A stretch of DNA of 64,000 nucleotides from positions 1 through 64,000 of the forward strand of contig NZ_FNYZ01000024.1 of assembly GCF_900109095.1 (NCBI RefSeq), in the 5' to 3' direction. Positions within the stretch are counted from its first letter, which is position 1. The number at the start of each line of letters is the position of its first letter. Of the stretch, positions 8,664-19,452 are shown in pieces. Origin of the DNA: Sphingobium sp. AP50. Its GTDB lineage: Bacteria > Pseudomonadota > Alphaproteobacteria > Sphingomonadales > Sphingomonadaceae. Made by a program: the position numbers and the translations under genes. Below the pieces are notes generated by a model. The model did not search any database. It was not told where the DNA came from and was given only the letters and a program-made list of their open reading frames with translations.

Positions 8664-9203
8664 TTATTTGATTCGGCGAGCCCGGACAGCAGGCCAACCC
8701 GCAGGACGCAAAAGGTAGCTGCCCAATGCCGCTTTCTTCACCGTCACCGCCATGTTCACCTCTGGAACGCGGAAGGCGATGGTTTCCAAAGTCTGCCATT
8801 CGGAACCATCAGCCAGTTGCAACCGCCATCTGTCGCGAACAGTGGGCTGAAAAGAAACAACTTTAGTCTGGATTTCGTCCAGCGCTTCTTCCCGACCATT
8901 GCCACCTGAGCTTTCAGCCAAAGGCACAGCAGGCGTCGCCAAACCGAAATTCTGCCGCACGGTCTGACGGACGCTTTCCTTGTCGATGACCGCCACTTCA
9001 TTCTTGGCCTGCGCGTCGCTGATCGCCGCGACCTGTTTATCATAGCAGGCCAACCTCATGTTCGCATCGGCCAACGATCGACATTGCAGCATGTCATCAA
9101 ACAGTTTGGCGGACCCTATAGGCCGCGCATCTCGCGCTGACGCCTGGGTTGCCAATAATAGTCCCGAAATCAGCACCGAAGCCGAAAAATTGAGGCGCTT
9201 CAT
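8664..9203 (-). CDS. Exported protein of unknown function with LACYD motif
   Basis: A 179-residue product with an N-terminal signal (MKRLNFSASVLISGLLLATQASA). After it comes a short segment with two cysteines, LQCRSLADANMRLACYDKQV, a pattern seen in several unknown exported proteins where the two cysteines may form a disulfide. The C-terminal half, with RWRLQLADGSEWQTLE and YLLRPAGWPAVRARRI, looks like a small beta barrel. The ATG at 9203 fits the GGGAG site better than the ATG at 9206. It converges on the M23 peptidase with an 8-bp gap. I cannot name a function. Confidence 0.6.
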   Translation of the reverse strand: MKRLNFSASVLISGLLLATQASARDARPIGSAKLFDDMLQCRSLADANMRLACYDKQVAAISDAQAKNEVAVIDKESVRQTVRQNFGLATPAVPLAESSGGNGREEALDEIQTKVVSFQPTVRDRWRLQLADGSEWQTLETIAFRVPEVNMAVTVKKAALGSYLLRPAGWPAVRARRIK

Positions 9204-9206
9204 CAT

Positions 9207-9559
9207 GCACTCCCGCTCTGTCGGCGACGGTGTTGCGCATTGGATAAGGGCTTGGCAAGTCGATTAGCGCAATTTGACTCTGCCGACGTCTAACGATGCA
9301 GCCGTGGAAATGATCTATCGCGGGGTGCACATCGCGCCGGGGAACTGAAATTTAGCGCCACATTTCACACTGTGTCATTTATGATACAACAGCACCAAAA
9401 AGGCGCTACACCCTAAGGCTCTGCCTTTACACCCTTGTTCCGCCCGCGCAGTTTGGCGGCAGTCATGGTGCGGTCCGTGCTGTCGGGCATTTTCTGGACC
9501 GCATCCATGCATTCTAGATGGCAGCTTAAACTGCATACTCCAGAGCAAGGGACTGGATT
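9207..9559 (+). promoter_or_regulatory. 353-bp region upstream of TonB receptor, with inverted repeats
   Basis: No gene is supported here. The stretch is less GC-rich than its surroundings and lies between two genes that both point away from it, so it probably carries two promoters. Visible structure: TAGCGCC at 9353-9359 and GGCGCTA at 9402-9408 are perfect inverted arms 42 bases apart, and CACACTGTG (9366-9374) is a small palindrome between them. AAGGGA at 9547-9552, 7 bases before GTG 9560, is a good ribosome-binding site. No known riboswitch fold was recognised. Confidence 0.45.
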
Positions 9560-12391
9560 GTGAAAACTATGTCGAAGATTGCGCTTTTGCGCACCGGTGT
9601 CGCGCCGGCTATTCTGGGCGCGGCACTTATCTCCTCTGCCGCCATGGCACAGGAAACCGCAGCCGGCGCCGCCGCTTCGGATGACGTTATCGTCGTTACC
9701 GGCTCGCGCATCGCGCGCCGCAACCTCGACACGCCGGCACCGATCGCCGTTGTTGGCCAGGAAGAGTTCAAGCTGTCGGGCACCGTCAACGTCGAGCAGG
9801 TCATCAACACCCTGCCGCAGGTGATTCCGGGTACGACCTCCTTCTCGAACAACCCGGGTGGCGGCGTTTCGACGCTGAACCTGCGTGGTCTGGGCGAAAC
9901 CCGTACCATGGTGCTGGTCAATGGCCGTCGCTGGATGTTCTATGATGCGTCGCAGCTGGTCGACCTCAACACCATCCCGACCTTCCTGTTGCAGGACGTC
10001 AACGTCGTGACTGGCGGTGCGTCGGCCGTGTATGGTTCGGATGCTCTGGCGGGCGTCGTGGACTTCACCCTGCGCAAGGATCTTGTTGGCGTCGAAGCCG
10101 GTGGCCAGTATAACATCACTGGTGAAGGCGACGGTCGTCGTTACGAAGCCTATATCGCGTTCGGTACCGAACTGGGCGACGGTCGTGGTCACGCTACGGT
10201 CTATGGCGAATATTATAACCGTTCGTCGATCATGCAGAGCGGGCGCAGCTTCTCCAACGAAGCACTGGGTGAAAATGACGATTCGACCGGCCTGATCCCG
10301 GGCGGTTCTTCGACCACCCCGAACGGCCGCTTCACGTCGACACTGGCTGCCGCCAATTGCCCCACCGGCAATGTCTTCTGCTCGCCCGGCGCCTATTTCA
10401 CCGCTCCCGGTGTCAGCCGTCCGCGCACCGCAGCAGACCTGTACAACTATGCGCCCGATAACTATCTGATGGTGCCGCAAGAGCGCTATCTGATGGGCGG
10501 CTATGCCGACTATGAAGTTGTCGACGGCCACACTGCCTATACCGAAGTCACCTTCGTCAACAACCGCGTCGCCAACGAACTGGCCGCAACGCCGGTCACC
10601 GGCACGTTCAACGTCAATATCGATGCCGTGTCGTCCTTCCTGTCGGCCAGCGACGTTGCGGCCCTGCGTCAGCTCGACACGTCCGGCACCGGCGTCGTTC
10701 CGCTGTCGATCCAGCGTCGCGTCACCGAAACCGGATCGCGCAACTCGCTCGACGAACGCAACGCCTTCCGCTTCCTGGTCGGCATGCGCGGCGAAATCAC
10801 CGACAAGATCGGTTATGACGCCTATTACAGCTATGCGCGTACCCGCAATTCGAACATCCAGGCAGGCAACATCTCGCGCTCGGCCTTCCAGGCCGGTCTC
10901 GATGGCAGCGCTTCGGCGATCAACATTTTCGGTCCGAACACGCTGACCCCGGCAATGGTCGACCAGATTTCCATCCTGGCGCAGAATGGCGACGTTTCGA
11001 CCCTTCAGGTTGCAAACGCGTCGATCAACGGTTCGCTCTTCAACCTGGGCATGGGCGCCGACGACGTCGGTTTCGCGCTGGGTGGCGAATATCGCAAAAT
11101 GGCATCGGAATTCATCCCCGATACCGCTCTGTCGTCGGGTGACGTGATCGGCTTCAACGCCGGTGATCCGACTGCCGGTTCGTACAACGTCAAGGAAATC
11201 TTCGCGGAACTTCGCGTGCCGATTGCTGCGCACCAGCCTGGCATCGAACTGCTCGAAGTAAACGGCGCTGCACGTTATTCCGACTATTCGCTCGGTAATG
11301 TTGGCGGCGTATGGGCCTATTCGGCCGGCGCCACCTATGCGCCGATCCGTGACATCACCTTCCGCGGCCAGTATCAGCGCGCGGTTCGTGCACCAAACGT
11401 GAGCGAACTGTTCGGTGGCCAGGCAGTCGGCTTCCCGACCGCCGTTGACCCCTGCGCGCAGGCTTCGGCAGCGACCGACACCACGATCCGCGACCTCTGC
11501 ATTGCCACGGGTGTTCCCACCACGGCAGTCGGCACCGCCGGTGTGCAGATCAACTCGCAGATCCAGGGCCTGTTCGGCGGCAACCCCGACCTGCGCGAAG
11601 AAACCTCTGACTCTTACACGGCTGGTGTCGTTCTGCGTCCGAGCTTCGTTCCGGGCCTGTCGATCACCGCTGACTGGTACAATATCACGGTCAAGAATGC
11701 GATCTCGACCCTGGGTGGTGGCCTCGGCAACTCGCTGAACCTGTGCTACAATGTCATTCAGGACATCAATAGCGCTTACTGCCAGGCCTTTGTCGGCGCC
11801 CGTAACGCTCTGGGTCAGTTCGACGGTGAAGTGCCGCCGGCAATCCTGAACGCCAACGTCGGCAAGCTGGAAGTCGAAGGCATTGACGTCGAACTGAACT
11901 ATTCGAAGCCGCTCGACTTCGCTCTGCTGGGCGATGGCCAGTCGCGTATCAGCTTCAACTTCATGGGCACCTACACCATCAAGAACAACATCACGCCGGT
12001 CGCTGATCTGCCTGATGAGGTGAACGAGTGCGCTGGTAAGTTCGGTGTTCTGGCCTGCGGCAATCCGACGCCCAAGTACAAGTGGACGAGCCGTCTGTCG
12101 TGGATCGACGGTCCGCTGACCACCAGCGTACGCTGGCGCCACCTGTCGTCGGTTCGTGACGACGATCCGGACTCGCTCTACTTCGTCGAGAAGATTCCGT
12201 CCTACGACCAGTTCGACCTCAGCTTCTCGCTGGACGTGACGGAAACCTTCAACATGTCGCTGGGTATGAACAACATGTTCAACAAGAAGCCCAAGATCCT
12301 TGGCTTCAACCAGGAACAGGCTAACACCTATCCGGGTACCTACGACGTGCTGGGCCGCGACTTCTTCGTGTCGGGTCGCCTGAAGTTCTGA
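9560..12391 (+). CDS. TonB-dependent outer-membrane receptor
   Basis: A 943-residue outer-membrane receptor for energy-dependent uptake of a large substrate. Signal peptide ends near AAMAQE; the TonB-box-like stretch DDVIVVTGSRIARRNLDTP follows. The plug contains VLVNGRRWM and GSDALAGVVDF; the barrel runs to the terminal aromatic GRDFFVSGRLKF. It resembles the large Oar/Caulobacter-type receptors of sphingomonads. The substrate is not evident. GTG 9560 is chosen as start because AAGGGA sits 7 bases upstream; ATG 9569 would leave 16. Codons such as CGT, GGT and GTT are much commoner than in neighbours, which suggests strong expression. A clear terminator follows. The next genes, on both strands, encode oxygenases. 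Confidence 0.93.
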   Translation: MKTMSKIALLRTGVAPAILGAALISSAAMAQETAAGAAASDDVIVVTGSRIARRNLDTPAPIAVVGQEEFKLSGTVNVEQVINTLPQVIPGTTSFSNNPGGGVSTLNLRGLGETRTMVLVNGRRWMFYDASQLVDLNTIPTFLLQDVNVVTGGASAVYGSDALAGVVDFTLRKDLVGVEAGGQYNITGEGDGRRYEAYIAFGTELGDGRGHATVYGEYYNRSSIMQSGRSFSNEALGENDDSTGLIPGGSSTTPNGRFTSTLAAANCPTGNVFCSPGAYFTAPGVSRPRTAADLYNYAPDNYLMVPQERYLMGGYADYEVVDGHTAYTEVTFVNNRVANELAATPVTGTFNVNIDAVSSFLSASDVAALRQLDTSGTGVVPLSIQRRVTETGSRNSLDERNAFRFLVGMRGEITDKIGYDAYYSYARTRNSNIQAGNISRSAFQAGLDGSASAINIFGPNTLTPAMVDQISILAQNGDVSTLQVANASINGSLFNLGMGADDVGFALGGEYRKMASEFIPDTALSSGDVIGFNAGDPTAGSYNVKEIFAELRVPIAAHQPGIELLEVNGAARYSDYSLGNVGGVWAYSAGATYAPIRDITFRGQYQRAVRAPNVSELFGGQAVGFPTAVDPCAQASAATDTTIRDLCIATGVPTTAVGTAGVQINSQIQGLFGGNPDLREETSDSYTAGVVLRPSFVPGLSITADWYNITVKNAISTLGGGLGNSLNLCYNVIQDINSAYCQAFVGARNALGQFDGEVPPAILNANVGKLEVEGIDVELNYSKPLDFALLGDGQSRISFNFMGTYTIKNNITPVADLPDEVNECAGKFGVLACGNPTPKYKWTSRLSWIDGPLTTSVRWRHLSSVRDDDPDSLYFVEKIPSYDQFDLSFSLDVTETFNMSLGMNNMFNKKPKILGFNQEQANTYPGTYDVLGRDFFVSGRLKF

Positions 12392-12412
12392 TCTCGATTA
12401 TCGGCAAAAGAG

Positions 12413-12444
12413 AAAGGGCGGCGAGCAATCGCCGCCCTTTTTTT
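12413..12444 (+). terminator. Rho-independent terminator after TonB receptor
   Basis: A perfect 9-bp stem, GGGCGGCGA (12416-12424) and TCGCCGCCC (12429-12437), closes a four-base GCAA loop and is followed by seven T residues. AAA before the stem can pair with the T run, so it could also act weakly in the other direction. It lies 21 bases after the receptor stop. Confidence 0.92.
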
Positions 12445-12551
12445 GTCTCGCGACGCAAATCCCGCAGATGGGATAGCGAATGGCTGCGGTGTTTCACGCT
12501 TTACCATGGATTTGGCGAGATAAGCCTGTTGGATGAGAGAAGGACGCTCGA

Positions 12552-14240
12552 TCAGCGCTTGAGCGCGATATCGAAGGCAATAGTCATGCGCTCGCCGTGC
12601 ATGAAGGGGCGCGTGCCATGATAGAGGGTACTTGGGAAGAGGGCGCAATGGCCCACAACCGGGTCGATCACGCGAAGCGGCGGTAGACCAAGGCGCAGGT
12701 CGCGGGGCGAACGGCCCAGTTCCAGCGCGCCCGGCAAATCACCAGCCTCATCCACCCCGATCGTCGGCAGAACCAGATAGAAGGCCGATGATATCACGCC
12801 TTGCTGGTGGATATGTTCATTATGATGGCCGGCCCGACGCGCGCGGATCGACCAACTGCCGGTAATCGTCCAGTCCCGGTCGCGGTGCCGCAGCAGCGGA
12901 TGGGCAGAATCAAGGGGCGGCAATGCCGTGCGATAGGCTTGCAGCATCCGTTCGATATGCTGCCGCAGAAGAGCGATGTCGGGTTCGATCCGGTCGAACA
13001 ATGCGCCGCGCGTTTGCGTGCCGGCGCGGATCGACTGTCCCAGCGGCACGCTGCCCCCATCATGAAGGCGGTGCAGCAGATCGACGATATCCGCCAGCGC
13101 CTGATCCGGCATGGCGGCGGAGCGCAACTGTACCAATCCGTCCTGACCGTGAAGCCAGGCGCTGCGCGGATCATCCATGAGGCGCCAGGCCAAGTCCCTG
13201 AGCGCCCAGGCCGGCACCGAATTCGGCTGCTGATCCAGAACTTGCGAAAGCAGTCGATCAGCCTGATCGGGCGCCTTTTGCCGCAACCTGTGCCGCGCCT
13301 CGTGCAACCAGCGATGTGGATTGTGCACCTGAAGGTCGGCGAAAATCCGATCGGCCCGATCATCATCACCGGCCACGCCAGCATAAGCCGCTTCGGCAAG
13401 ACGTAAATCCTGCGCATCCGCCAGCCTGTTTGCGGCATCGCCGGCGATGACCGCAGCTTCAGCGTGACGATCCACGCCGGCGAGCGCTTCGCACCAGGCA
13501 AGGATCAAGGCCTTGTCATCGGGACGCTCGCGCGCAGCCAGAGCATAGGGGTCGGAGAAATTTTCGGTATTGCCTCGCGCCCAGTGGAGTTCCGCCACGA
13601 ATTGCAACGCATCGATCCAACCGGGGGCCTGCTGGTTGAGAGCCAGGCCGATTTCCAGTGCGCGATCGGATTGGCCATCCCTGTCCAGCACCTGCGCATA
13701 ACCGAGCCAGGCATGGGCGTCGCTCTGCTGGCCGGAGAGCAATTGTTCGAACCGTCGCGCAGCATCGGTTTCACCGCGTTCCAGGGCGATGCGCGCGCGC
13801 CCGTACCGGGCGCGCTGATGGTCGGCGTCGAGGGCGAGGCACGTGTCGTAGCTGGCGGAAGCGGCCGCGCTCAGGCCAGCTTCACGCTCGATCGACGCGC
13901 GGACCGCCCAATAGCGAACATGGGTCCGCAACTCCTTTTCCCGATCGATGAGCGCTGCCAGCGCGTCGCCACTGCGATCGAGCCGGGATAGGGACAGCGA
14001 CCGGTTGAGCAACGCCTCCATATCTTTGGGCGCAAGTTTGAGCGCCTGATCGAAATAGATGAGTGCCCCCTGATAATCGCCAATGCCGAACAGGAAATTG
14101 CCGGCACTGTTGAACAGGGCGCCATTATGTGGGGCTTGCCGTGTCGCTTCGCGATAGAGTTGCCGGGCGGCGGCTTCATTGCCGGCAGCCGCCAACTGTC
14201 TGGCCCGATCCCGGATGGCGGCAATGTCCCATCCCGCCAT
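12552..14240 (-). CDS. TPR protein with C-terminal 2OG-Fe(II) oxygenase domain
   Basis: The 562-residue product has N-terminal tetratricopeptide repeats (about residues 10-400; for example ALFNSAGNFLFGIGDYQGAL) that normally bind other proteins, and a C-terminal domain resembling the putative 2OG-Fe(II) oxygenase family. The iron ligands appear as HHNEHIHQQG (H472-H478) and the distal histidine and arginine in LYHGTRPF (H541, R544). Such enzymes use 2-oxoglutarate and O2 to hydroxylate proteins or small molecules. There is no signal peptide, so it should be cytosolic. Its ATG overlaps the TGA of the upstream oxygenase gene by one base, so the two form an operon. The substrate is unknown. Confidence 0.8.
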   Translation of the reverse strand: MAGWDIAAIRDRARQLAAAGNEAAARQLYREATRQAPHNGALFNSAGNFLFGIGDYQGALIYFDQALKLAPKDMEALLNRSLSLSRLDRSGDALAALIDREKELRTHVRYWAVRASIEREAGLSAAASASYDTCLALDADHQRARYGRARIALERGETDAARRFEQLLSGQQSDAHAWLGYAQVLDRDGQSDRALEIGLALNQQAPGWIDALQFVAELHWARGNTENFSDPYALAARERPDDKALILAWCEALAGVDRHAEAAVIAGDAANRLADAQDLRLAEAAYAGVAGDDDRADRIFADLQVHNPHRWLHEARHRLRQKAPDQADRLLSQVLDQQPNSVPAWALRDLAWRLMDDPRSAWLHGQDGLVQLRSAAMPDQALADIVDLLHRLHDGGSVPLGQSIRAGTQTRGALFDRIEPDIALLRQHIERMLQAYRTALPPLDSAHPLLRHRDRDWTITGSWSIRARRAGHHNEHIHQQGVISSAFYLVLPTIGVDEAGDLPGALELGRSPRDLRLGLPPLRVIDPVVGHCALFPSTLYHGTRPFMHGERMTIAFDIALKR

Positions 14241-14977
14241 CAGTCGCGGAACCAGCCCGTAATGGCGAAGCGCCCAACCGGCGCAAAAGGCGGGACATAG
14301 CTGACCTGATGGGCTTGCGGGACGCGCAGCAGATTGAGGCTGTTGAAACGGGGAAGCCAGCCTTCGACGATATCCCCATCCTCATTCAGGAAGTTGAGAT
14401 AGCCGCCCCAGTCCGGTTTCCAGCCAGGATCGGAAAAATTCAGTACATAAGCGACGCGCCACCCTTCTTCCCTATGGCTGTCATTATGGACCGACAGAAA
14501 GTCGCCGGGACCAAAAAGGGTCGCCTGTGCATCCGCCTTGATCAAGCCAGGAATACCGGTGATGGTCCGCACCAGATTCAGAAAGGGATCGGCATTGATA
14601 TATTCCAGCAGAAAGTCGTGCGGGCTGTCGGGCGCCCATTTTTCCAAATAGGCCGTCAGGATCGGATATTGGCTGAACTGGACCGCATAATCACCCGCCG
14701 CGGCGGCGCGCTGAATGCTCTGGCCCAGTGCCTGCCGTTTCGCGGGCCCGATCGCGACCGCTTCATGCCGCCGCAGCATCAGCGGTGGTTCCTTCCCGAC
14801 CTGACAGGCCAGCCCCCAACTCGTATGCTGCTGTAGAACTTGACGCACCGCCTGCGCGGTCTGTGGCGTCAGAATGTCGCGGACCTGCACTCGCCCGTCG
14901 CGCGCGAAGCGGCTGCCGAGAGCGGCGATATCAAGGGTCGGATTGAGATCGAACAGGGCAACAGTCATGCCCGGCAT
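14240..14977 (-). CDS. 2OG-Fe(II) oxygenase (prolyl-hydroxylase-like)
   Basis: A 245-residue single-domain dioxygenase. The iron site is readable: LSVHNDSH supplies H164 and D166, PQAHQVSYV the distal H223, and GRFAITGWF the 2-oxoglutarate-binding R236. The pattern fits prolyl-4-hydroxylase-like small oxygenases. It is upstream of, and overlapping with, the TPR-oxygenase gene, and 68 bases from a divergent paralogue at 15046, with which it shares G-D-F-L and I-T-G-W blocks. ATG 14977 is used; ATG 14968 (MTVALFDLNP) is an alternative. The substrate may be a protein or peptide; nothing in the sequence fixes it. Confidence 0.82.
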   Translation of the reverse strand: MPGMTVALFDLNPTLDIAALGSRFARDGRVQVRDILTPQTAQAVRQVLQQHTSWGLACQVGKEPPLMLRRHEAVAIGPAKRQALGQSIQRAAAAGDYAVQFSQYPILTAYLEKWAPDSPHDFLLEYINADPFLNLVRTITGIPGLIKADAQATLFGPGDFLSVHNDSHREEGWRVAYVLNFSDPGWKPDWGGYLNFLNEDGDIVEGWLPRFNSLNLLRVPQAHQVSYVPPFAPVGRFAITGWFRD

Positions 14978-15045
14978 GTACCATCGATCGCGGTCGCGGC
15001 CATAAGCATCTTTCCCAATTCGCCTGAATATGTCAGACGCCGGCC

Positions 15046-15774
15046 ATGCAGATACTCCCGCCTCTGGCCCTTAATCCGGATCTGGATGTGGGCATGCTAC
15101 GCGATATTTATGCGCGTACCGGCCGGGTGACCATTCGCGACTGGCTGCCTGTCAATGTGGCGACGACATTGGCGGCGATGCTGAGGGGGAGAACCGACTG
15201 GTGCCAGATCCTGAACAGCGGGAACAAGGCGCTGGAACTGACGCGCGATGCCCGCGCGCAACTGTCCCCCGCGCAGCAAGGCGCCCTGGACGAGGCGGTG
15301 TATGGTGCGGCACGCTATGGTTTCCAATATCGCTATGAGAGCATTCGCGTGCCCGATTGTGCGACCGAACGACAGGCGAGCGCCGATATACTTTGCCGCT
15401 TCGCCGAATGGATGTCAGGCGACGCCGTGTGTGCGGTGCTGCGCCAGATCACCCAGGACGATGATATCTGCTTTGCCGACGCCCAGGCGACAGCCTATTC
15501 GCCCGGTGATTTCCTGACCGGTCATGATGATGCTGTTGCCGGTAAAAATCGGCGGGCCGCTTATGTCATGGGCCTGACCGCGCAATGGCGCCCAGAATGG
15601 GGTGGGTTGCTGCTGTTCCACGACAGCGACGAGATCACAGAAGGGCGGCCGCCGCAATATAATGTGCTGAACCTGTTCCGCGTTCCACAAATCCATAGCG
15701 TGACCGAGGTAACAAAGGCAGCAGCATATCGTCGCTATTCCATCACAGGATGGTTGAGAAGCCAACGGCCCTGA
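15046..15774 (+). CDS. 2OG-Fe(II) oxygenase, paralogue of the divergent neighbour
   Basis: The 242-residue product repeats the layout of the 245-residue oxygenase on the other strand: FLTGHDDAVAG carries H160 and D162, VPQIHSVTEV carries H217, and YRRYSITGWL carries R230. Shared stretches such as A-D-A-Q-A-T, W-x-P-E/D-W-G-G and N-x-L-N-L-x-R-V-P-Q show common descent, while the N-terminal thirds have diverged. All predicted iron and co-substrate ligands are present, so it should be active. The next gene starts one base after its stop, so they form a transcription unit. Different substrates, or two sites on one substrate, are both possible. Confidence 0.82.
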   Translation: MQILPPLALNPDLDVGMLRDIYARTGRVTIRDWLPVNVATTLAAMLRGRTDWCQILNSGNKALELTRDARAQLSPAQQGALDEAVYGAARYGFQYRYESIRVPDCATERQASADILCRFAEWMSGDAVCAVLRQITQDDDICFADAQATAYSPGDFLTGHDDAVAGKNRRAAYVMGLTAQWRPEWGGLLLFHDSDEITEGRPPQYNVLNLFRVPQIHSVTEVTKAAAYRRYSITGWLRSQRP

Positions 15775-15775
15775 C

Positions 15776-16779
15776 ATGAGCACCTGTAGCGACATCGTAG
15801 CGGACCCGCATTTCATGCCTGTGGGCATCACGCCCGACCTTTGTCGAATCCGCTTTGCCAAGGTGCGGCCCGAAATTATTCGGACGCATCCATTTCTGGA
15901 TGGCCGCTCTCACTTCACCGAGGGAAACGAAATCCTGCTGCCCGTCGATGATGTAGCGGCCGAACTGGCGAGCCGGGCAGATATCCGGACGTCCACTATC
16001 CTGCATGTATCCTTCTGCGGATCGACTCTATTGTCGAGACTGCTGGACATACCTGGCCAGTCACTTGGATTGCGCGAACCGGCAGTCCAAATCTGCCTGG
16101 CCGATGCCGTGACTGCTCATCCCGGCAAAGTATGCGAGGTTGCCAGCGTGATCGACGCACTGCTGGGGCGCACGATCGAGGGGCAACAGACGATAGTCAA
16201 GCCAACCAACTGGGCCAATAATCTGTTGCCGACCTGGAACGAGCGCAACTCAATCAACCCCATTTTCATGGTGATGGCCCCCCGCCCCTTTCTCCGCGCC
16301 GCTTTCCGCGGTGGTCGCGATCGGTTGACCTACACGATGAGAACAGCCCAACATCTGGCACCGGGATTGAAGGATGGTTTTCGTCGGTTGGCAAAGGCGA
16401 CCGGGTCGACAACTGACCCTTTGCAACAAGCAGCACGACTGACCCTGCTCGCCTTGTCCTTTCAGTTACTGATGTTTGAGGAAGCCCGAAATAAGGGGGG
16501 ATGGTCGGCGGAGCGGGTCGTGGCCTTCGACGAATTGCATGACGACCCCGTCGGCATAGCAGCACGGACATCCCGATTGCTGAACCTGGACATAAGCCCC
16601 GCCATTATTGCTCGCCATTCCGAAACCATATTGGCCCGCAATGCCAAGTTACCCGATCGGCAGTTTCGAGCCGACGAGGAGGCCGAGAATAACCGGGTAA
16701 TCGAGCAACATCATGGCCGCACCTTCGACAAGGCCCTGGAATGGGCCTATGCCGAAGGTTTGTACCTCATCATCGACGG

Positions 16780-16783
<4 letters not shown>
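15776..16783 (+). CDS. P-loop sulfotransferase-like protein
   Basis: A 335-residue protein with no signal peptide. Residues 75-91, ILHVSFCGSTLLSRLLD, resemble the 5'-phosphosulfate-binding loop of sulfotransferases (strand, S-x-x-G-S-T/S-L-L helix). A later basic stretch (FRGGRDRLTYT) and ERVVAFDELHDDP could be the 3'-phosphate and dimer regions, but this is less clear. It may transfer a sulfuryl group from PAPS, or the fold may have another use. It starts one base after the oxygenase stop. No PAPS-synthesis gene is nearby. It converges on clpB with a 4-bp stop overlap. Function is assigned only at fold level. Confidence 0.6.
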
Positions 16784-19359
<2,576 letters not shown>

Positions 19360-19404
19360 GCCATCCTCTTGATAAAATGCCACTTAGGGAAAGTGATTGC
19401 CCGC

Positions 19405-19433
19405 GATGTAGTGTTGCCTAAAAAGCACACAAG
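19405..19433 (-). promoter_or_regulatory. Candidate heat-shock (sigma-32-type) promoter of clpB
   Basis: On the minus strand CTTG (19433-19430) is followed 18 bases later by CTACATC (19411-19405), about 46 bases before the clpB ATG. The alphaproteobacterial sigma-32 pattern is CTTG, 17-18 bases, then a C-x-T-A-T-like element; the -35 core matches and the -10 only partly. Its placement ahead of a heat-shock gene supports it. It remains a visual match. Confidence 0.35.
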
Positions 19434-19452
19434 GGGCGATGCGCATTTATCC

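Noticed and set aside
9264..9300. TTGACT with a possible -10 element as promoter of the TonB receptor
   Set aside because: The -35 match is fair, but no convincing -10 lies at the right distance and the leader would be nearly 270 bases.
9413..12142. 909-codon open frame on the minus strand opposite the TonB receptor
   Set aside because: Its translation has no domain or signal features and runs exactly against a clear receptor gene. High GC and strong codon bias leave long stop-free antisense frames in this window.
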